This document shows, piece by piece, positions 17,365 to 29,426 of a stretch of 64,000 nt of DNA. This DNA comes from an uncultured Clostridia bacterium (GTDB lineage: Bacteria; Bacillota; Clostridia; Christensenellales; Borkfalkiaceae): positions 1 to 64,000 of the forward strand of contig CALVHO010000004.1 of assembly GCA_944328445.1 (NCBI GenBank), written 5' to 3'. The number at the start of each line of letters is the position of its first letter. Position 1 is the first letter of the stretch. A program made the position numbers and the translations under genes. Below the pieces are notes generated by a model, which saw only the letters and a list, made by a program, of their open reading frames with translations, had not been told where the DNA came from and made no database searches.

Positions 17365-17371
17365 TGTCCGT

Positions 17372-19072
17372 TCAACGGTCGGTCTCGTCCTCCGCGTGGC
17401 GGGCGGGGACGGCGAGCACCGTCTTGAAATCTGTGTATGTCACAAAGCCCGCGCGGGCCTTGGGCGGCTTTTTCACGAAGCGCCGTTCGCAGTGGTCGAC
17501 GGGCACCTTCCCGCCCGCCTTCGCGTCCGAAAACCAGGCGCACACCTCGGCGGCGGCCAGGAGCACGTCGCCCGGCACGGGCCTTCCGCCGCTGCGGATG
17601 AGCACGTGGGCGCTGTGGTATTTTTGGGTGTGCAGCCACACGTCGCGCGGGGCGGCCTCGCGTAGCAGGCGGTCGTTCTGCACGTTGTTTCGCCCCGCCA
17701 GCACCTCGAACCCGCCGAAGCGGAAGGTGCGGAAGGGCGCGGGCGCCGCCGCCTTTTTGCGCTTTTGCTCGGGCGGCAAAAATTCTGCCGCGCGCAGCTC
17801 CTCTTCGAGCTCTGCCAAGTCGAGCATGCTCTCCGCGCGGCCCAGTGCCGCCGCGAGGCTGTCGGCGTATTCGAGCTCGGCCAGCACCTCTTCCTTCTGC
17901 GGCGCCACGGCCGCGAGCGTGCGTTTCTGCTTGTTGTATTTTTTGTAATATTTCTGCGCGTTTTGTGCGGGGGTGAGGTTCACGTCCAGCGCGATCTTCA
18001 CCGTTTTTTCCGCCTCGTCGTAGTAGTTGGCGAGTTCGCAGTGCGCCATGCCCTTTTGCAGGGCGTAGATGTTGGCCGTGATCAGTTCGCCCGCGATGCG
18101 GTTTTTTTCCATGTCCGCGCAGGCGCGCTCGCGCTCGCAGAGCAGGGCAAGCTTCTTCTCTTCCTTCTTTTTCCGTGAAAGGAGCGCGCTTTCCAGCCGC
18201 CGCTTTTTTTCGGCGAAGGCGCGCGCGTTCTCGCGCTCGGTGTAGTAGGCGTCGGCCGCGGCGAGGACGCTTTCGCGGCGCTCGCCGCCCGCAAAGCGCG
18301 CGTGGAAGTCCTTGGCCTCGCCCGCGGGCGTGCGCTCCACGGCGGGGCAGACCTCGTCGGAGAACACGAAGGCGTGCACGAGCGCGGCGGCCGCGGCGGC
18401 CTTTTCTTCGCTTTGCAGCGGCCCGGCGCCGTCCAGCCCCGTCTCGCGCACGAGGATGCGGCAGGTCGAAAGGGCCAGCCCCGCGGCGTTGTCCGCCAAA
18501 AACGCGGCGAGGTCTCCCCCCGCGAAGGCGGAGAGGCGCGCGGCGAGGGCGCGGGTGTCGGAAGGGTCCGCCTTGTCCTGCGGCTCGGGCAGGCGGTAGG
18601 GCACCCCGGGGAAGAGGGCGCGCTTGTAATTTTCCTGCAAGGAGGAAACTTTCAGCGCCCCCAGCACGGTGCCGTTTTCGCAGAGGATGAGGTTGGAGTA
18701 TTTGCCCATGATCTCGGCGTACAGCACCCGCTCGGCGCGCACGAATTCGCCCGCGCAGTCGAAGGTGAAGGCGAGGATGCGCTCGAACCCCACCTGCGCC
18801 ACGGAGCGCAGCACGGCGCCCGTCAGGTGTTTGCGCAGCAGCATGCAAAAGTTGGGCGCCGCGTCGGGCGCGGTGCGCGGCGCCTGCGAAAGGCATGCCC
18901 GCGCCATCGAGGCGTTGGTGTTGAGCAGCAGCTTTTCGGTGCGCCCGCCCGCGTAGAGCAGGATGTCTGCCTCGTCGCGCGAGGGCTGGATGATCTTGTT
19001 GACCTTACCGCCCGCGAGCCTTGCGTCGAGCTCTTTGGCGATGTGGCGGAGGGTGAATGCGTCTTGCGGCAT
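17372..19072 (-). CDS. rqcH: RqcH (NFACT-family ribosome quality-control protein)
   Basis: Binds peptidyl-tRNA-obstructed 50S subunits and recruits tRNA-Ala to add C-terminal alanine tails to stalled chains. 566 residues: an NFACT-N domain (LRHIAKELDARL, GGKVNKIIQPSRDEADILLY), a central coiled-coil with Lys/Glu-rich helices, and the NFACT-R domain with GRNNVQND, DVWLHTQKYHSAHV and RFVKKPPKA. The conserved D-W-L-H and A-H-V residues are intact. Older names are FbpA/YloA (fibronectin-binding). Its promoter lies 140 bases upstream on the minus strand. Confidence 0.92.
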   Translation of the reverse strand: MPQDAFTLRHIAKELDARLAGGKVNKIIQPSRDEADILLYAGGRTEKLLLNTNASMARACLSQAPRTAPDAAPNFCMLLRKHLTGAVLRSVAQVGFERILAFTFDCAGEFVRAERVLYAEIMGKYSNLILCENGTVLGALKVSSLQENYKRALFPGVPYRLPEPQDKADPSDTRALAARLSAFAGGDLAAFLADNAAGLALSTCRILVRETGLDGAGPLQSEEKAAAAAALVHAFVFSDEVCPAVERTPAGEAKDFHARFAGGERRESVLAAADAYYTERENARAFAEKKRRLESALLSRKKKEEKKLALLCERERACADMEKNRIAGELITANIYALQKGMAHCELANYYDEAEKTVKIALDVNLTPAQNAQKYYKKYNKQKRTLAAVAPQKEEVLAELEYADSLAAALGRAESMLDLAELEEELRAAEFLPPEQKRKKAAAPAPFRTFRFGGFEVLAGRNNVQNDRLLREAAPRDVWLHTQKYHSAHVLIRSGGRPVPGDVLLAAAEVCAWFSDAKAGGKVPVDHCERRFVKKPPKARAGFVTYTDFKTVLAVPARHAEDETDR

Positions 19073-19219
19073 GGCCTTTCCTCGGTTTTATGTCTGCGCC
19101 CGCCCCGCTTTGCATCCGTGCGGCGGTGCGGGGTCGCGGCGCCGCGGCCACGCTCATGTTGCGGGCGCGCGGGTGCGCCGCCCGCTTCGGTCGCGTCCTG
19201 CGCCGCGGGCGCTCTATCC

Positions 19220-19248
19220 ATTATAAACGATGGCGCAAAAAAAGTAAA
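19220..19248 (-). promoter_or_regulatory. Sigma-A promoter of rqcH
   Basis: On the minus strand: TTTACT (19248-19243), 17-base spacer, TATAAT (19225-19220). It is back-to-back with the tig promoter. Confidence 0.8.
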
Positions 19249-19268
19249 TCATATCGCCGAAAAACGCT

Positions 19269-19296
19269 TTGCAAAACTGCGGGTTTGTGCTACAAT
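19269..19296 (+). promoter_or_regulatory. Putative sigma-A promoter of tig-clpP
   Basis: TTGCAA (19269-19274), 16-base spacer, TACAAT (19291-19296), about 46 bases before the tig start. I see no CIRCE or CtsR operator here. Confidence 0.65.
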
Positions 19297-19342
19297 ACTA
19301 AGACGATCGAAAAAGAAACCGCAAACGTTTTAGGAGAACACC

Positions 19343-20809
19343 ATGCAGTACACGACAGAACCTTCCGAAAAGAGCACCGTCAAGATCACCATGACCTTCG
19401 ACAAGGCCGAATGGGACGCCGCCAACATGAAGGCGTACCAGAAGACGCGCGGCCGCTACACCGTCAACGGCTTCCGCCGCGGCAAGGCGCCCAAGCACGT
19501 CATCGAGCTCAACTACGGCAAGGGCGTCTTTTACGAGGACGCGCTCAACGAGCTGTACGGCGAACACTATTTCGACACCATCGAAAAGGAAAAGGACAAC
19601 TTCACCGTCGTCGGCCAGCCCGAACTTTCGGTGGGGGACATCAGTGACGAGGGCGCCGTGCTCATCGCCACCGTTCCCGTCAAGCCCGAAGTCAAGCTCG
19701 GCGCCTACACGGGTATAAAGATCCGCAAGGCCGAGTATACTGTAAAAGACGAGGACGTCGAGGCCGACCTGCGCCGTTTGCAGGAGCGCAACTCCCGCCT
19801 CGTGGCCGTCGAGGGCCGCTCCGCCGAGAACGGGGACACGGCCACCATCGACTTTTCGGGCAGCGTGAACGGCGAAAAGTTCGAGGGCGGCACTTCCGAA
19901 AACTATCCCCTCGTTCTGGGCAGCGGCTCCTTCATCCCCGGGTTTGAAGAGCAGGTCGTGGGCATGAACGTGGGCGAGGAAAAGGACGTTCAGGTCAAAT
20001 TCCCCGAAGATTACCAGGCCGAAGAGCTCAAAGGCAAGGACGCCGTCTTTGCCGTCAAGCTCAACAAGCTCGAAAAGAAGGAACTGCCCGAAGTGAACGA
20101 CGAGTTCATCAAGGACGCGGCGGGCGCCGAGAGCGTGGACGCCTATAAAAAGGAAGTGCGCGAGCGCCTCGAAAAGCAGGCCAAGCAGCGCTCCGACGCC
20201 GAAACGGAGGACAACATCGTGCGCGCCATCACGGCGGGCGCCGAAGTGGAGATCCCCGACGCGATGATCGAATCGCAGATGGATGCCATGGTGCAGAGCG
20301 CCGAGTACCGCCTCTCCGCGCAGTACGGCGGCATGAAGCTGGCCGACTACCTCAGATACATGGGCAGCAACCTGGCCGACTTCCGCGAGGGCTACCGCGC
20401 CCACGCCACCGAGCAGGTCAAGAGCCAGCTCGTCATCGACAAGATCGTGCGGCAGGAAAAGATCGCCGCCACCGAAGAAGAGGTCGACGCCAAGCTCGAA
20501 GAGTTCGCCAAAGCGGCGGGCAAAAGCCTCGAAGAGTACAAAAAAGAGAGCGCCACCCAGCGCGAATACATCGAAAACGAGATCGTGGTGGATAAGCTGT
20601 TCGCCTTCCTTCGCGAGAACAACGATCTGAGCGCCGACGCCGAGGATGCGGCCGCCAAACCCGCGGCCAAAAAGCCCGCCGCCAAAAAGACGGCCGCCAA
20701 AAAGGCTGCCGCGGCAGCGGACGAGGGCGCGGCGGAGCAGCCCGCAGAGGCGCCCGCGGCCAAAAAGCCGCGCGCCAAAAAGGCGGCCCCCAAGACGGAC
20801 GCCGAGTAA
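19343..20809 (+). CDS. tig: Trigger factor with Lys/Ala-rich tail
   Basis: Ribosome-associated chaperone and peptidyl-prolyl isomerase. The ribosome-binding region contains GFRRGKAPKHVIE, the FKBP-type PPIase domain runs from about residue 155 to 240 (GDTATIDFSG, FIPGFEEQVVGM), and the C-terminal helical chaperone arms follow. The last about 55 residues are an added low-complexity tail of AAKKPAAKK-type repeats, like histone H1 or bacterial Lys/Ala-rich nucleic-acid-binding tails, and are not part of the usual trigger factor. The 488-residue length is above the usual roughly 430. clpP follows after 9 bases. GGAGAA precedes the ATG. Confidence 0.95.
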   Translation: MQYTTEPSEKSTVKITMTFDKAEWDAANMKAYQKTRGRYTVNGFRRGKAPKHVIELNYGKGVFYEDALNELYGEHYFDTIEKEKDNFTVVGQPELSVGDISDEGAVLIATVPVKPEVKLGAYTGIKIRKAEYTVKDEDVEADLRRLQERNSRLVAVEGRSAENGDTATIDFSGSVNGEKFEGGTSENYPLVLGSGSFIPGFEEQVVGMNVGEEKDVQVKFPEDYQAEELKGKDAVFAVKLNKLEKKELPEVNDEFIKDAAGAESVDAYKKEVRERLEKQAKQRSDAETEDNIVRAITAGAEVEIPDAMIESQMDAMVQSAEYRLSAQYGGMKLADYLRYMGSNLADFREGYRAHATEQVKSQLVIDKIVRQEKIAATEEEVDAKLEEFAKAAGKSLEEYKKESATQREYIENEIVVDKLFAFLRENNDLSADAEDAAAKPAAKKPAAKKTAAKKAAAAADEGAAEQPAEAPAAKKPRAKKAAPKTDAE

Positions 20810-20818
20810 GGAGACAGG

Positions 20819-21415
20819 ATGCAAGACGTGAAAATGAATCTTATCCCCATGGTCGTCGAGCAGACCGGCCGCGGCGAGCGCTCGTACGACATCTATTCGC
20901 GGCTCCTCGAAGACCGCGTCATCTTCCTCTCGGGCGAGATCGGAGACGCGATGGCCAACACCGTCGTGGCGCAGCTGATCTACCTGGAAGGGAAGGACGC
21001 GAACAAGGACATCAGCCTGTACATCAACAGCCCGGGCGGCAGCGTTTCGGCGGGGCTGGCGATCTACGACACCATGCAGTACATCCATTGCGACGTGGCC
21101 ACCATCTGCGTGGGGATGGCCGCGAGCATGGGCGCCTTCCTGCTTTCCAGCGGGGCGAAGGGCAAGCGCTTTGCGCTGCCCAACAGCGAGATCATGATCC
21201 ACCAGCCTCTCGGCGGGGCGCAGGGCCAGGCCAGCGACATCAAGATCCAGGCCGAGCACATCTTGAAGCTCAAAGACAAGATGAACCGCATCCTGGCCGA
21301 AAACTGCGGCCGCTCCGTCTCCGAGGTCGAGCGCGACACCGACAGGGACAACTACCTCTCCGCCGAAGAGGCGCTCGCCTACGGATTGATCGACAAAGTG
21401 TACTACAAACGTTAA
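20819..21415 (+). CDS. clpP: ATP-dependent Clp protease proteolytic subunit
   Basis: Serine protease that forms the tetradecameric barrel of ClpXP. The catalytic Ser is in [11 protein letters not shown], His in [15 protein letters not shown], and Asp in the [11 protein letters not shown] segment. At 198 residues it is normal. AAGGAGACAGG precedes the ATG and the gene is 9 bases behind tig, so the two are co-transcribed. clpX follows after 121 bases. Confidence 0.97.
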   Translation: MQDVKMNLIPMVVEQTGRGERSYDIYSRLLEDRVIFLSGEIGDAMANTVVAQLIYLEGKDANKDISLYINSPGGSVSAGLAIYDTMQYIHCDVATICVGMAASMGAFLLSSGAKGKRFALPNSEIMIHQPLGGAQGQASDIKIQAEHILKLKDKMNRILAENCGRSVSEVERDTDRDNYLSAEEALAYGLIDKVYYKR

Positions 21416-21536
21416 CGGGCAACCGTTCCCTTTCCGCCTGCGGGCGGGAGGGGAGGCCCTTCTCGTTCGCCGCGCCCGCGCCTTACGGCAGTCCGCGGCG
21501 AAACGGCTTTTTCAGAGAAAAATTTCGGAGTGTGGA

Positions 21537-22751
21537 ATGAAGAACGAAGAACAAGTTTGTTCCTTTTGCGGGAAGCCGAAGAGCCGCACCAAGGTCCTGA
21601 TCAGCGGTCCCGACGGCGTTTCCATCTGCGACGAATGCATCGAAGTGTGCAACGAAGAGCTGCGCGACGCGCAGGAAAAGCCCGCCGAAGCGGTGGAGCT
21701 GAAAAAACCCGCCGAGATCAAGGCGGAACTGGACAAATACATCGTAGGGCAGGACAAGGCCAAAAAGGTGCTGGCGGTGGCGGTGTACAACCACTACAAG
21801 CGCATCAACAGCGAGGCCGCCAAGGACGACGTGGAGATCGAAAAGAGCAACATCCTGCTCCTCGGCCCCACGGGCTGCGGCAAAACGCTGCTGGCGCGTA
21901 CCCTCGCGCGCATCCTCAACGTGCCCTTCGCCACCACCGACGCGACGACGCTGACCGAGGCGGGCTACGTGGGCGAGGACGTGGAAAACATCCTCTTGAA
22001 GCTCATCCAGAACGCCGATTACGACATCGAAAAGGCCCAGCGCGGCATCATCTACATCGACGAGGTGGATAAGATCGCCAGGAAGGGCGAAAACGTTTCC
22101 ATCACGCGCGACGTTTCGGGCGAGGGCGTGCAGCAGGCGCTGTTGAAGATCATCGAGAGCACCGTGGCCAGCGTGCCCCCGCAGGGCGGGCGCAAGCACC
22201 CGCAGCAGGAATGCATGCGCATCGATACGACGAACATCCTCTTCATCTGCGGCGGCGCCTTCGTCGGCCTGGATAAGATCGTGCAGTCGCGCAAGGACGA
22301 TGCGTCCCTCGGCTTCGGCGGCAAGGTCAAGAGCGGGGACGAGATGGACTACGGCCTCCTCGACGACGTGAAGCCGCAGGACCTGACCAAATTCGGGCTG
22401 ATCCCCGAGTTCGTCGGGCGCATCCCCATCGTGGTGGCCTTGCAGCCGCTGGACGAGGCGGCGCTCGTCAAGATCCTGACCGAGCCCAAAAACGCCCTCA
22501 TCAAGCAGTACCAGAAGCTCGTCGGCCTCGACGGCGTCAAGCTCTCCTTCGAGCCCTCGGCCGTGAACGAGATCGCCAGCACAGCCATCCGCTTGAAGAC
22601 GGGTGCAAGGGGCCTTCGCACCATCATCGAAAACCTCATGACCGACGTCATGTACGACATCCCTTCGGACGGCAACATCAGCGAGGTGAAGATCACGCGC
22701 GACTGCGTCCTCGGCACCGCCAAGCCCGAAGTCGTCAAAAAATCTGCCTGA
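21537..22751 (+). CDS. clpX: ATP-dependent Clp protease ATP-binding subunit ClpX
   Basis: AAA+ unfoldase partner of ClpP. The N-terminal zinc-binding domain has Cys8, Cys11, Cys31 and Cys34 ([17 protein letters not shown]). Walker A is GPTGCGKT, Walker [10 protein letters not shown], and the pore and sensor regions are normal. 404 residues. Start at 21537 with GGAG nearby. It lies in the conserved order tig-clpP-clpX that precedes lon in Firmicutes. Confidence 0.97.
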   Translation: MKNEEQVCSFCGKPKSRTKVLISGPDGVSICDECIEVCNEELRDAQEKPAEAVELKKPAEIKAELDKYIVGQDKAKKVLAVAVYNHYKRINSEAAKDDVEIEKSNILLLGPTGCGKTLLARTLARILNVPFATTDATTLTEAGYVGEDVENILLKLIQNADYDIEKAQRGIIYIDEVDKIARKGENVSITRDVSGEGVQQALLKIIESTVASVPPQGGRKHPQQECMRIDTTNILFICGGAFVGLDKIVQSRKDDASLGFGGKVKSGDEMDYGLLDDVKPQDLTKFGLIPEFVGRIPIVVALQPLDEAALVKILTEPKNALIKQYQKLVGLDGVKLSFEPSAVNEIASTAIRLKTGARGLRTIIENLMTDVMYDIPSDGNISEVKITRDCVLGTAKPEVVKKSA

Positions 22752-22778
22752 GCGCAGTTTTATACAAAGATGCAAAAA

Positions 22779-22805
22779 CGGGGCGGCGCGGTTTGCGCCG
22801 CCCCG
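22779..22805 (+). terminator. Hairpin after clpX
   Basis: A perfect 11-bp stem, CGGGGCGGCGC/GCGCCGCCCCG, with a 5-base loop; only a short TCTTTT follows 6 bases later. Probably a terminator. Confidence 0.5.
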
Positions 22806-22868
22806 CACCGTCTTTTGCGGCCGCTCCGCCCGCGGCCGCAAAAATTTTCGCCAAGGGCTGCAAAATGC

Positions 22869-22898
22869 TTGAAAAACCGCCCTTTCTTATATTATAAT
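22869..22898 (+). promoter_or_regulatory. Sigma-A promoter of nfnAB
   Basis: TTGAAA (22869-22874), 18-base spacer, TATAAT (22893-22898). The about 85-base leader holds two direct copies of a roughly 30-base GC-rich phrase beginning TTCCATYACGG. No known riboswitch is recognised. Confidence 0.8.
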
Positions 22899-22988
22899 TA
22901 TTCCATTACGGGGCCGCGCGGCAAGGCGCGGCGGGTATTTTATCGTTCCATCACGGCCGCGCGGCAAGGCGCGGCAAGGCAGGTCTAC

Positions 22989-23831
22989 ATGTTCACGATC
23001 TTAGAAAAACAAGCGCTCAACCCGACGGTCACGCGCATGGTCATCGCGGCGCCCTTCGTCGCCCGCAAGGCCGAGCCCGGCCAGTTCATCATCCTGCGCG
23101 TCGACGAGGAAGGGGAGCGCATCCCCCTCACCGTCGCCGATTTCGACCGCGAAAAGGGCACCGTCACCATCATTTTCCAGATCGTCGGCGGCACCACAGA
23201 GCGCCTCAACGCCCTCAACGCGGGAGACGCCGTCTGCGATTTCGTCGGCCCCCTGGGCGAGCCTTCGCACGTCGGCGGGCTGAAAAAAGTCGCCGTGGTG
23301 GGCGGCGGCGTGGGCTGCGCCATCGCCTATCCCGTGGCCAAAAAGCTGCACGAACTGGGGGCGGAGGTGCACAGCGTCGTCGGCTTCCGCAACAAGGACC
23401 TCGTCATTTTGGAGGAGGAGTTTGCCGCCGCGTCCGACGTGTTCAAGGTCATGACCGACGACGGCAGCTACGGCGAAAAGGGCCTGGTCACCGACGCGCT
23501 CAAAGCGCTCATCGAGGAAGGCAACGCCTACGACGAGGTCATCGCCATCGGCCCCGTGGTCATGATGAAGTTCGTATCCCTCTTGACCAAGCAGTACGGC
23601 ATCCGCACGGTTGTGAGCATGAACCCGATCATGATCGACGGCACGGGCATGTGCGGCTGCTGCCGCGTGACGGTGGGCGGAAAGATGAAATTCGCCTGCG
23701 TCGACGGGCCGGACTTCGACGGGCACGAGGTGGACTACGACGAACTGTTGAAGCGCGCCTCCACCTACAAGGAGTTTGAAGCGCGCGAGCGCGAAAAGGC
23801 CTGCAACCTGTTCAAAAAGGAGGTGCGCTGA
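22989..23831 (+). CDS. nfnA: NfnA-type ferredoxin:NADP+ oxidoreductase small subunit
   Basis: FAD- and [2Fe-2S]-binding subunit of the NADH-dependent reduced ferredoxin:NADP+ oxidoreductase (or the related sulfide dehydrogenase SudB). 280 residues: a flavin-binding beta barrel (AEPGQFIILRV, RIPLTVAD), an NAD-binding fold (KVAVVGGGVGCAIAYPVAK) and the cluster motif GTGMCGCCRVTVGG with a later Cys in KFACVDGP. It is encoded directly before the large subunit with 2 bases between them. Its own promoter separates it from clpX. Confidence 0.88.
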   Translation: MFTILEKQALNPTVTRMVIAAPFVARKAEPGQFIILRVDEEGERIPLTVADFDREKGTVTIIFQIVGGTTERLNALNAGDAVCDFVGPLGEPSHVGGLKKVAVVGGGVGCAIAYPVAKKLHELGAEVHSVVGFRNKDLVILEEEFAAASDVFKVMTDDGSYGEKGLVTDALKALIEEGNAYDEVIAIGPVVMMKFVSLLTKQYGIRTVVSMNPIMIDGTGMCGCCRVTVGGKMKFACVDGPDFDGHEVDYDELLKRASTYKEFEAREREKACNLFKKEVR

Positions 23832-23833
23832 CC

Positions 23834-25222
23834 ATGCCGAACATGCGCCCCACGAAAAACCCCATGCCCGCGCAGGACGCGGACGTGCGCAACAAAAATT
23901 TCCACGAAGTGACCTTCGGCTACACCGCCGAGGCCGCCGTCGACGAGGCGAAGCGCTGCCTTCACTGCAAAAACATGCCCTGCGTCGGCGGCTGCCCCGT
24001 GCGCATCCACATCCCCGAATTCATCGCCAAAGTGGCGGAAGGGGAGTTTGAAGAGGCCTACCGCATCATCCAGCAGGCGAGCAGCCTTCCCGCCGTGTGC
24101 GGCCGCGTCTGCCCGCAGGAGACGCAGTGCGAGCAGCAGTGCGTGCGCGGCAAGAAGGGGGAACCCGTGGCCATCGGGCGGCTGGAACGCTTCGTCGCCG
24201 ACTGGCACAACGCGGGCAGCTGCGACGTGCCCCACCGCGAGGCGCTCAACGGCCACAAAGTCGCCGTCGTCGGCAGCGGCCCCGCGGGGCTGACCTGCGC
24301 GGGAGACCTCGCCAAGCGCGGCTACGAGGTCACGGTGTTCGAGGCGCTGCACCTGGCGGGCGGCGTGCTCTCCTACGGCATCCCCGAATTCCGCCTGCCC
24401 AAGGCCATCGTGCAAAAGGAGATCGACAACCTCAAAGCCCTCGGCGTCAAGGTGGAGACGGACATGGTCATCGGCAAGGTGCTCTCCGTCGACGAACTGT
24501 TGCAGGACTTCGGCTTCGAGGCGGTGTTCATCGGCACGGGCGCGGGGCTGCCCCGCTTCATGAACATCCCCGGCGAAAACCTCAAAAGCGTCTTTTCCGC
24601 CAACGAATTCCTCACCCGCATCAACCTGATGAAGGCGTACAAGGACGACGCGCGCACCCCCGTGTTCCGCGCCAAAAAGGTGGCGGTGGTGGGCGGCGGC
24701 AACGTCGCGATGGACGCGGCCCGCTGCGCCAAGCGGCTGGGCGCGGAGGAAGTTTCCATCGTCTACCGCCGTTCGGCGGCCGAACTCCCCGCCCGCGCGG
24801 AGGAGGTCGAGCACGCCAAGGAAGAGGGCATCGTGTTCCGCTTTTTGACCAACCCCACCTCCATCGCGGAGGGGGAAAACGGCTTCGTGCGCGGCATGAC
24901 CTGCGTGGAGATGGAGCTGGGCGAGCCCGACGCTTCGGGCCGCCGCCGCCCCGTCGTCAAGGAGGGGAGCGAGTTTTTCCTGGAATGCGACTGCGTGATC
25001 ATGGCCCTCGGCACGTCGCCCAACCCGCTCATCAAAAACACGACGGGCGGGCTGGAAACGCAGAAGTGGGGCGGCATCGTCGCCGACGGGCAGGGCCGCA
25101 CTTCGCGCGCGCACGTCTACGCCGGCGGAGACGCCGTCACGGGCGCGGCTACCGTCATCCTCGCCATGGGCGCGGGCAAGACGGCCGCCGAAGCCATCGA
25201 TGCCGAGTTCAAGGCGCGCTGA
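23834..25222 (+). CDS. nfnB: NfnB-type large subunit (GltD-like FAD/4Fe-4S oxidoreductase)
   Basis: Partner of NfnA; homologous to the small subunit of NADPH glutamate synthase. 462 residues: N-terminal [4Fe-4S] cysteines in RCLHCKNMPCVGGCPV and CGRVCPQETQCEQQC, then an FAD site (KVAVVGSGPAGLTCAG) and an NADPH site (KVAVVGGGNVAMDAAR). No glutamate synthase large subunit is nearby, and the gene pairs with nfnA, so electron bifurcation between NADPH, NADH and ferredoxin is the likely role. AAAGGAGG overlaps the end of nfnA. Confidence 0.88.
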   Translation: MPNMRPTKNPMPAQDADVRNKNFHEVTFGYTAEAAVDEAKRCLHCKNMPCVGGCPVRIHIPEFIAKVAEGEFEEAYRIIQQASSLPAVCGRVCPQETQCEQQCVRGKKGEPVAIGRLERFVADWHNAGSCDVPHREALNGHKVAVVGSGPAGLTCAGDLAKRGYEVTVFEALHLAGGVLSYGIPEFRLPKAIVQKEIDNLKALGVKVETDMVIGKVLSVDELLQDFGFEAVFIGTGAGLPRFMNIPGENLKSVFSANEFLTRINLMKAYKDDARTPVFRAKKVAVVGGGNVAMDAARCAKRLGAEEVSIVYRRSAAELPARAEEVEHAKEEGIVFRFLTNPTSIAEGENGFVRGMTCVEMELGEPDASGRRRPVVKEGSEFFLECDCVIMALGTSPNPLIKNTTGGLETQKWGGIVADGQGRTSRAHVYAGGDAVTGAATVILAMGAGKTAAEAIDAEFKAR

Positions 25223-25414
25223 CGCCTTTTATCCCGCAACGCCATCCGCCGCCCCGCGCCCGCGGGGCGGCTCCGCTTTTTTCCGTGAACGCCGCGCCGC
25301 CCTTTTGCCCGCGCCGCCCGCTCTTTTTCGCGCCCGCCCGCGCCCCGCGTTGTGGCGGCATGTGTGAAAATGCGGAAAGTTTTTTGCGCGGCGCTTTCAA
25401 TTTCCGCAAATGGC

Positions 25415-25443
25415 TTGTAAATCGGCGGCGGCTGTGTTATACT
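25415..25443 (+). promoter_or_regulatory. Sigma-A promoter of lon
   Basis: TTGTAA (25415-25420), 17-base spacer, TATACT (25438-25443). The leader is about 75 bases. No HrcA or CtsR operator is seen. Confidence 0.75.
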
Positions 25444-25522
25444 GTTCTATAAGGCATGCGGCGGGCTTGTAGGCCCTGCCGCGGGCCGCGGCGGCCATCG
25501 CCGCAAACATCGAAGAGGAAGT

Positions 25523-27841
<2,319 letters not shown>

Positions 27842-27856
27842 GGGCAAGGAGCGTTC

Positions 27857-28468
27857 ATGGCAACCTTTCTGACAAGCGCGGCCGACGCGCGCGGGCTGCT
27901 CTCGCCGGGCAAGCCGCTCATCGCCGTCTGCGGCAAGTCCAACGTGGGCAAGAGCTCGTTCATCAACCTTTTGGCGGGGCAAAAGGGGCTGGCGCGCACC
28001 TCGGCGGAGCCCGGGCGCACGCGGCTCGTGAACTATTTCGACTTCGGCGCCTTCGTGCTGGCCGACCTCCCCGGCTACGGCTACGCCCGCGTTTCGCAGG
28101 CGGAAAAGGCGCGCTGGGCGGCCCTGCTCGACGCCTTTTTTGCCAAGGGGAACGTCGCGCACGTCTTTTCGCTGCTCGATATCCGCCATGAACCGACGTC
28201 CGACGACAAGCTGATGGTGGAGTACCTGTACAGGACGCGCACCCCGTTCACCGTCGTTGCCACCAAGGCCGACAAGCTGGGCAAGACCCGCCTCAAAGAG
28301 GCGGCCCGCCGCCTGGCCGCCGCCTGCGGCACGGGGGAGGGGAACGTCATCCCCGTTTCCGCCGTGAACGGGCGGGGGCGGGAGGAGGTGCTGGCGCGCA
28401 TCGCGCAGGTCTGCGCCGCGCCGTGCGCCCCCGCGGAAGAAGAAAACGATACGGGAGAAGATACATGA
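27857..28468 (+). CDS. engB: Ribosome biogenesis GTPase EngB/YsxC
   Basis: TRAFAC GTPase needed for late 50S assembly. 203 residues with G1 [10 protein letters not shown]3 DLPGYGYA and G4 TKADKLGK. The lon-engB pair is conserved in Firmicutes. Its stop codon overlaps the start of the sugar transferase gene as ATGA, so translation of the two is coupled. Confidence 0.95.
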   Translation: MATFLTSAADARGLLSPGKPLIAVCGKSNVGKSSFINLLAGQKGLARTSAEPGRTRLVNYFDFGAFVLADLPGYGYARVSQAEKARWAALLDAFFAKGNVAHVFSLLDIRHEPTSDDKLMVEYLYRTRTPFTVVATKADKLGKTRLKEAARRLAAACGTGEGNVIPVSAVNGRGREEVLARIAQVCAAPCAPAEEENDTGEDT

Positions 28469-29322
28469 ACGCTCAGTTGTTGGCGGGCGCGGCGGATATC
28501 CTGGATACGTGGTGGGGGATGCTGCTGTTTATCCTCTTCGACGCCGTCGTGCTCGTGTTCATCCTCGCACTCAACTACAAATGGCTGTGCAAGCGCCTGC
28601 TCGATATCCTCTTTGCGGCGCTTTTCCTGCTCGCCTTTTTTCCCTTTTTCCTGCTCTTTCTGGCGGCGGACGCCGTGTACGTGCGCGCCTCCAACGCCTA
28701 TCCGTCCGTCTTCGTTTCGGCCGTGTACTGCGGCAAAAAGCGCAGGCCCGTCAGGCTCACCGTCTTTGCCACCGAGCGCACCCTGCGGGACGAGGCGGGG
28801 GCGCTCCTGCCCGAAAAGGAGCGCGTCACCCCTTTCGGCCGCGTCTTGAAGGCCTGCGGCATGAAGTACTATCCCTGCCTTTGGCAGGTGCTGGCGGGGC
28901 GGCTCAGCTTCGTGGGCCCGCGCCCGTTCACCTTTGCCGACGCCGCCGCCGTGGGCGAGAGCGGCGAGGCCCGCTTTTCGGTGCGCCCGGGGCTGGTCAC
29001 CTCCCTCGAACGCTACGGCGGCGAAAAGCTGACCTATCCCGACATGCTCGAAGAGGACGCCGAATACGCCGCCCGCCACGGCCTGTTCCGCGATATCTCC
29101 TTCTTCGTGGCCAAGATCGCCCACCGCCTGCGCGGCGACGGCCCGCACCGCGTGTTCGGCGAATGCGCGGGCCGCACCTACCTGCAATGGTTGCAGGATA
29201 CGGGCGCCATCACCGCGTCCGAAGCCGCCCTGTACGAGGCGGACGGCGAGGCCGCCCTGCGCCGCAGCGGGAAGAACGAGCGGGAAGATTTCGTCCGCGG
29301 CGGCACCAAGCCCCTGCAATGA
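28465..29322 (+). CDS. Membrane sugar-1-phosphate transferase (bacterial sugar transferase family)
   Basis: Predicted polyprenyl-phosphate hexose-1-phosphate transferase that starts surface-glycan assembly. 285 residues: an N-terminal hydrophobic segment, a second membrane region (LLDILFAALFLLAFFPFFLL), then the cytosolic catalytic part with RVTPFGRVLKACGMKYYP, LSFVGPRPF and SVRPGLVTSLERY, the usual R-x-G-x-x-L-R-K-x-S-L-D-E-L-P region being divergent (KACGMKYYP instead). The donor sugar is unknown. It overlaps engB by 4 bases, an unusual partner for a glycan gene. A terminator follows about 105 bases later. Confidence 0.8.
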   Translation: MNAQLLAGAADILDTWWGMLLFILFDAVVLVFILALNYKWLCKRLLDILFAALFLLAFFPFFLLFLAADAVYVRASNAYPSVFVSAVYCGKKRRPVRLTVFATERTLRDEAGALLPEKERVTPFGRVLKACGMKYYPCLWQVLAGRLSFVGPRPFTFADAAAVGESGEARFSVRPGLVTSLERYGGEKLTYPDMLEEDAEYAARHGLFRDISFFVAKIAHRLRGDGPHRVFGECAGRTYLQWLQDTGAITASEAALYEADGEAALRRSGKNEREDFVRGGTKPLQ

Positions 29323-29426
29323 CGCGGCGCCAAGCGGTACTTTCGCATTCTCGGCCGCCGCACCGAACAGGCTATCCACCCTCTCATCTGTTGCGCTGAA
29401 CAGTACGATCCACCCAAATAACAAAC

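Noticed and set aside
22903..22988. Riboswitch before nfnA
   Set aside because: The duplicated GC-rich phrase gives hairpins, but nothing matches a conserved riboswitch core and there is no terminator or sequestered ribosome-binding site.
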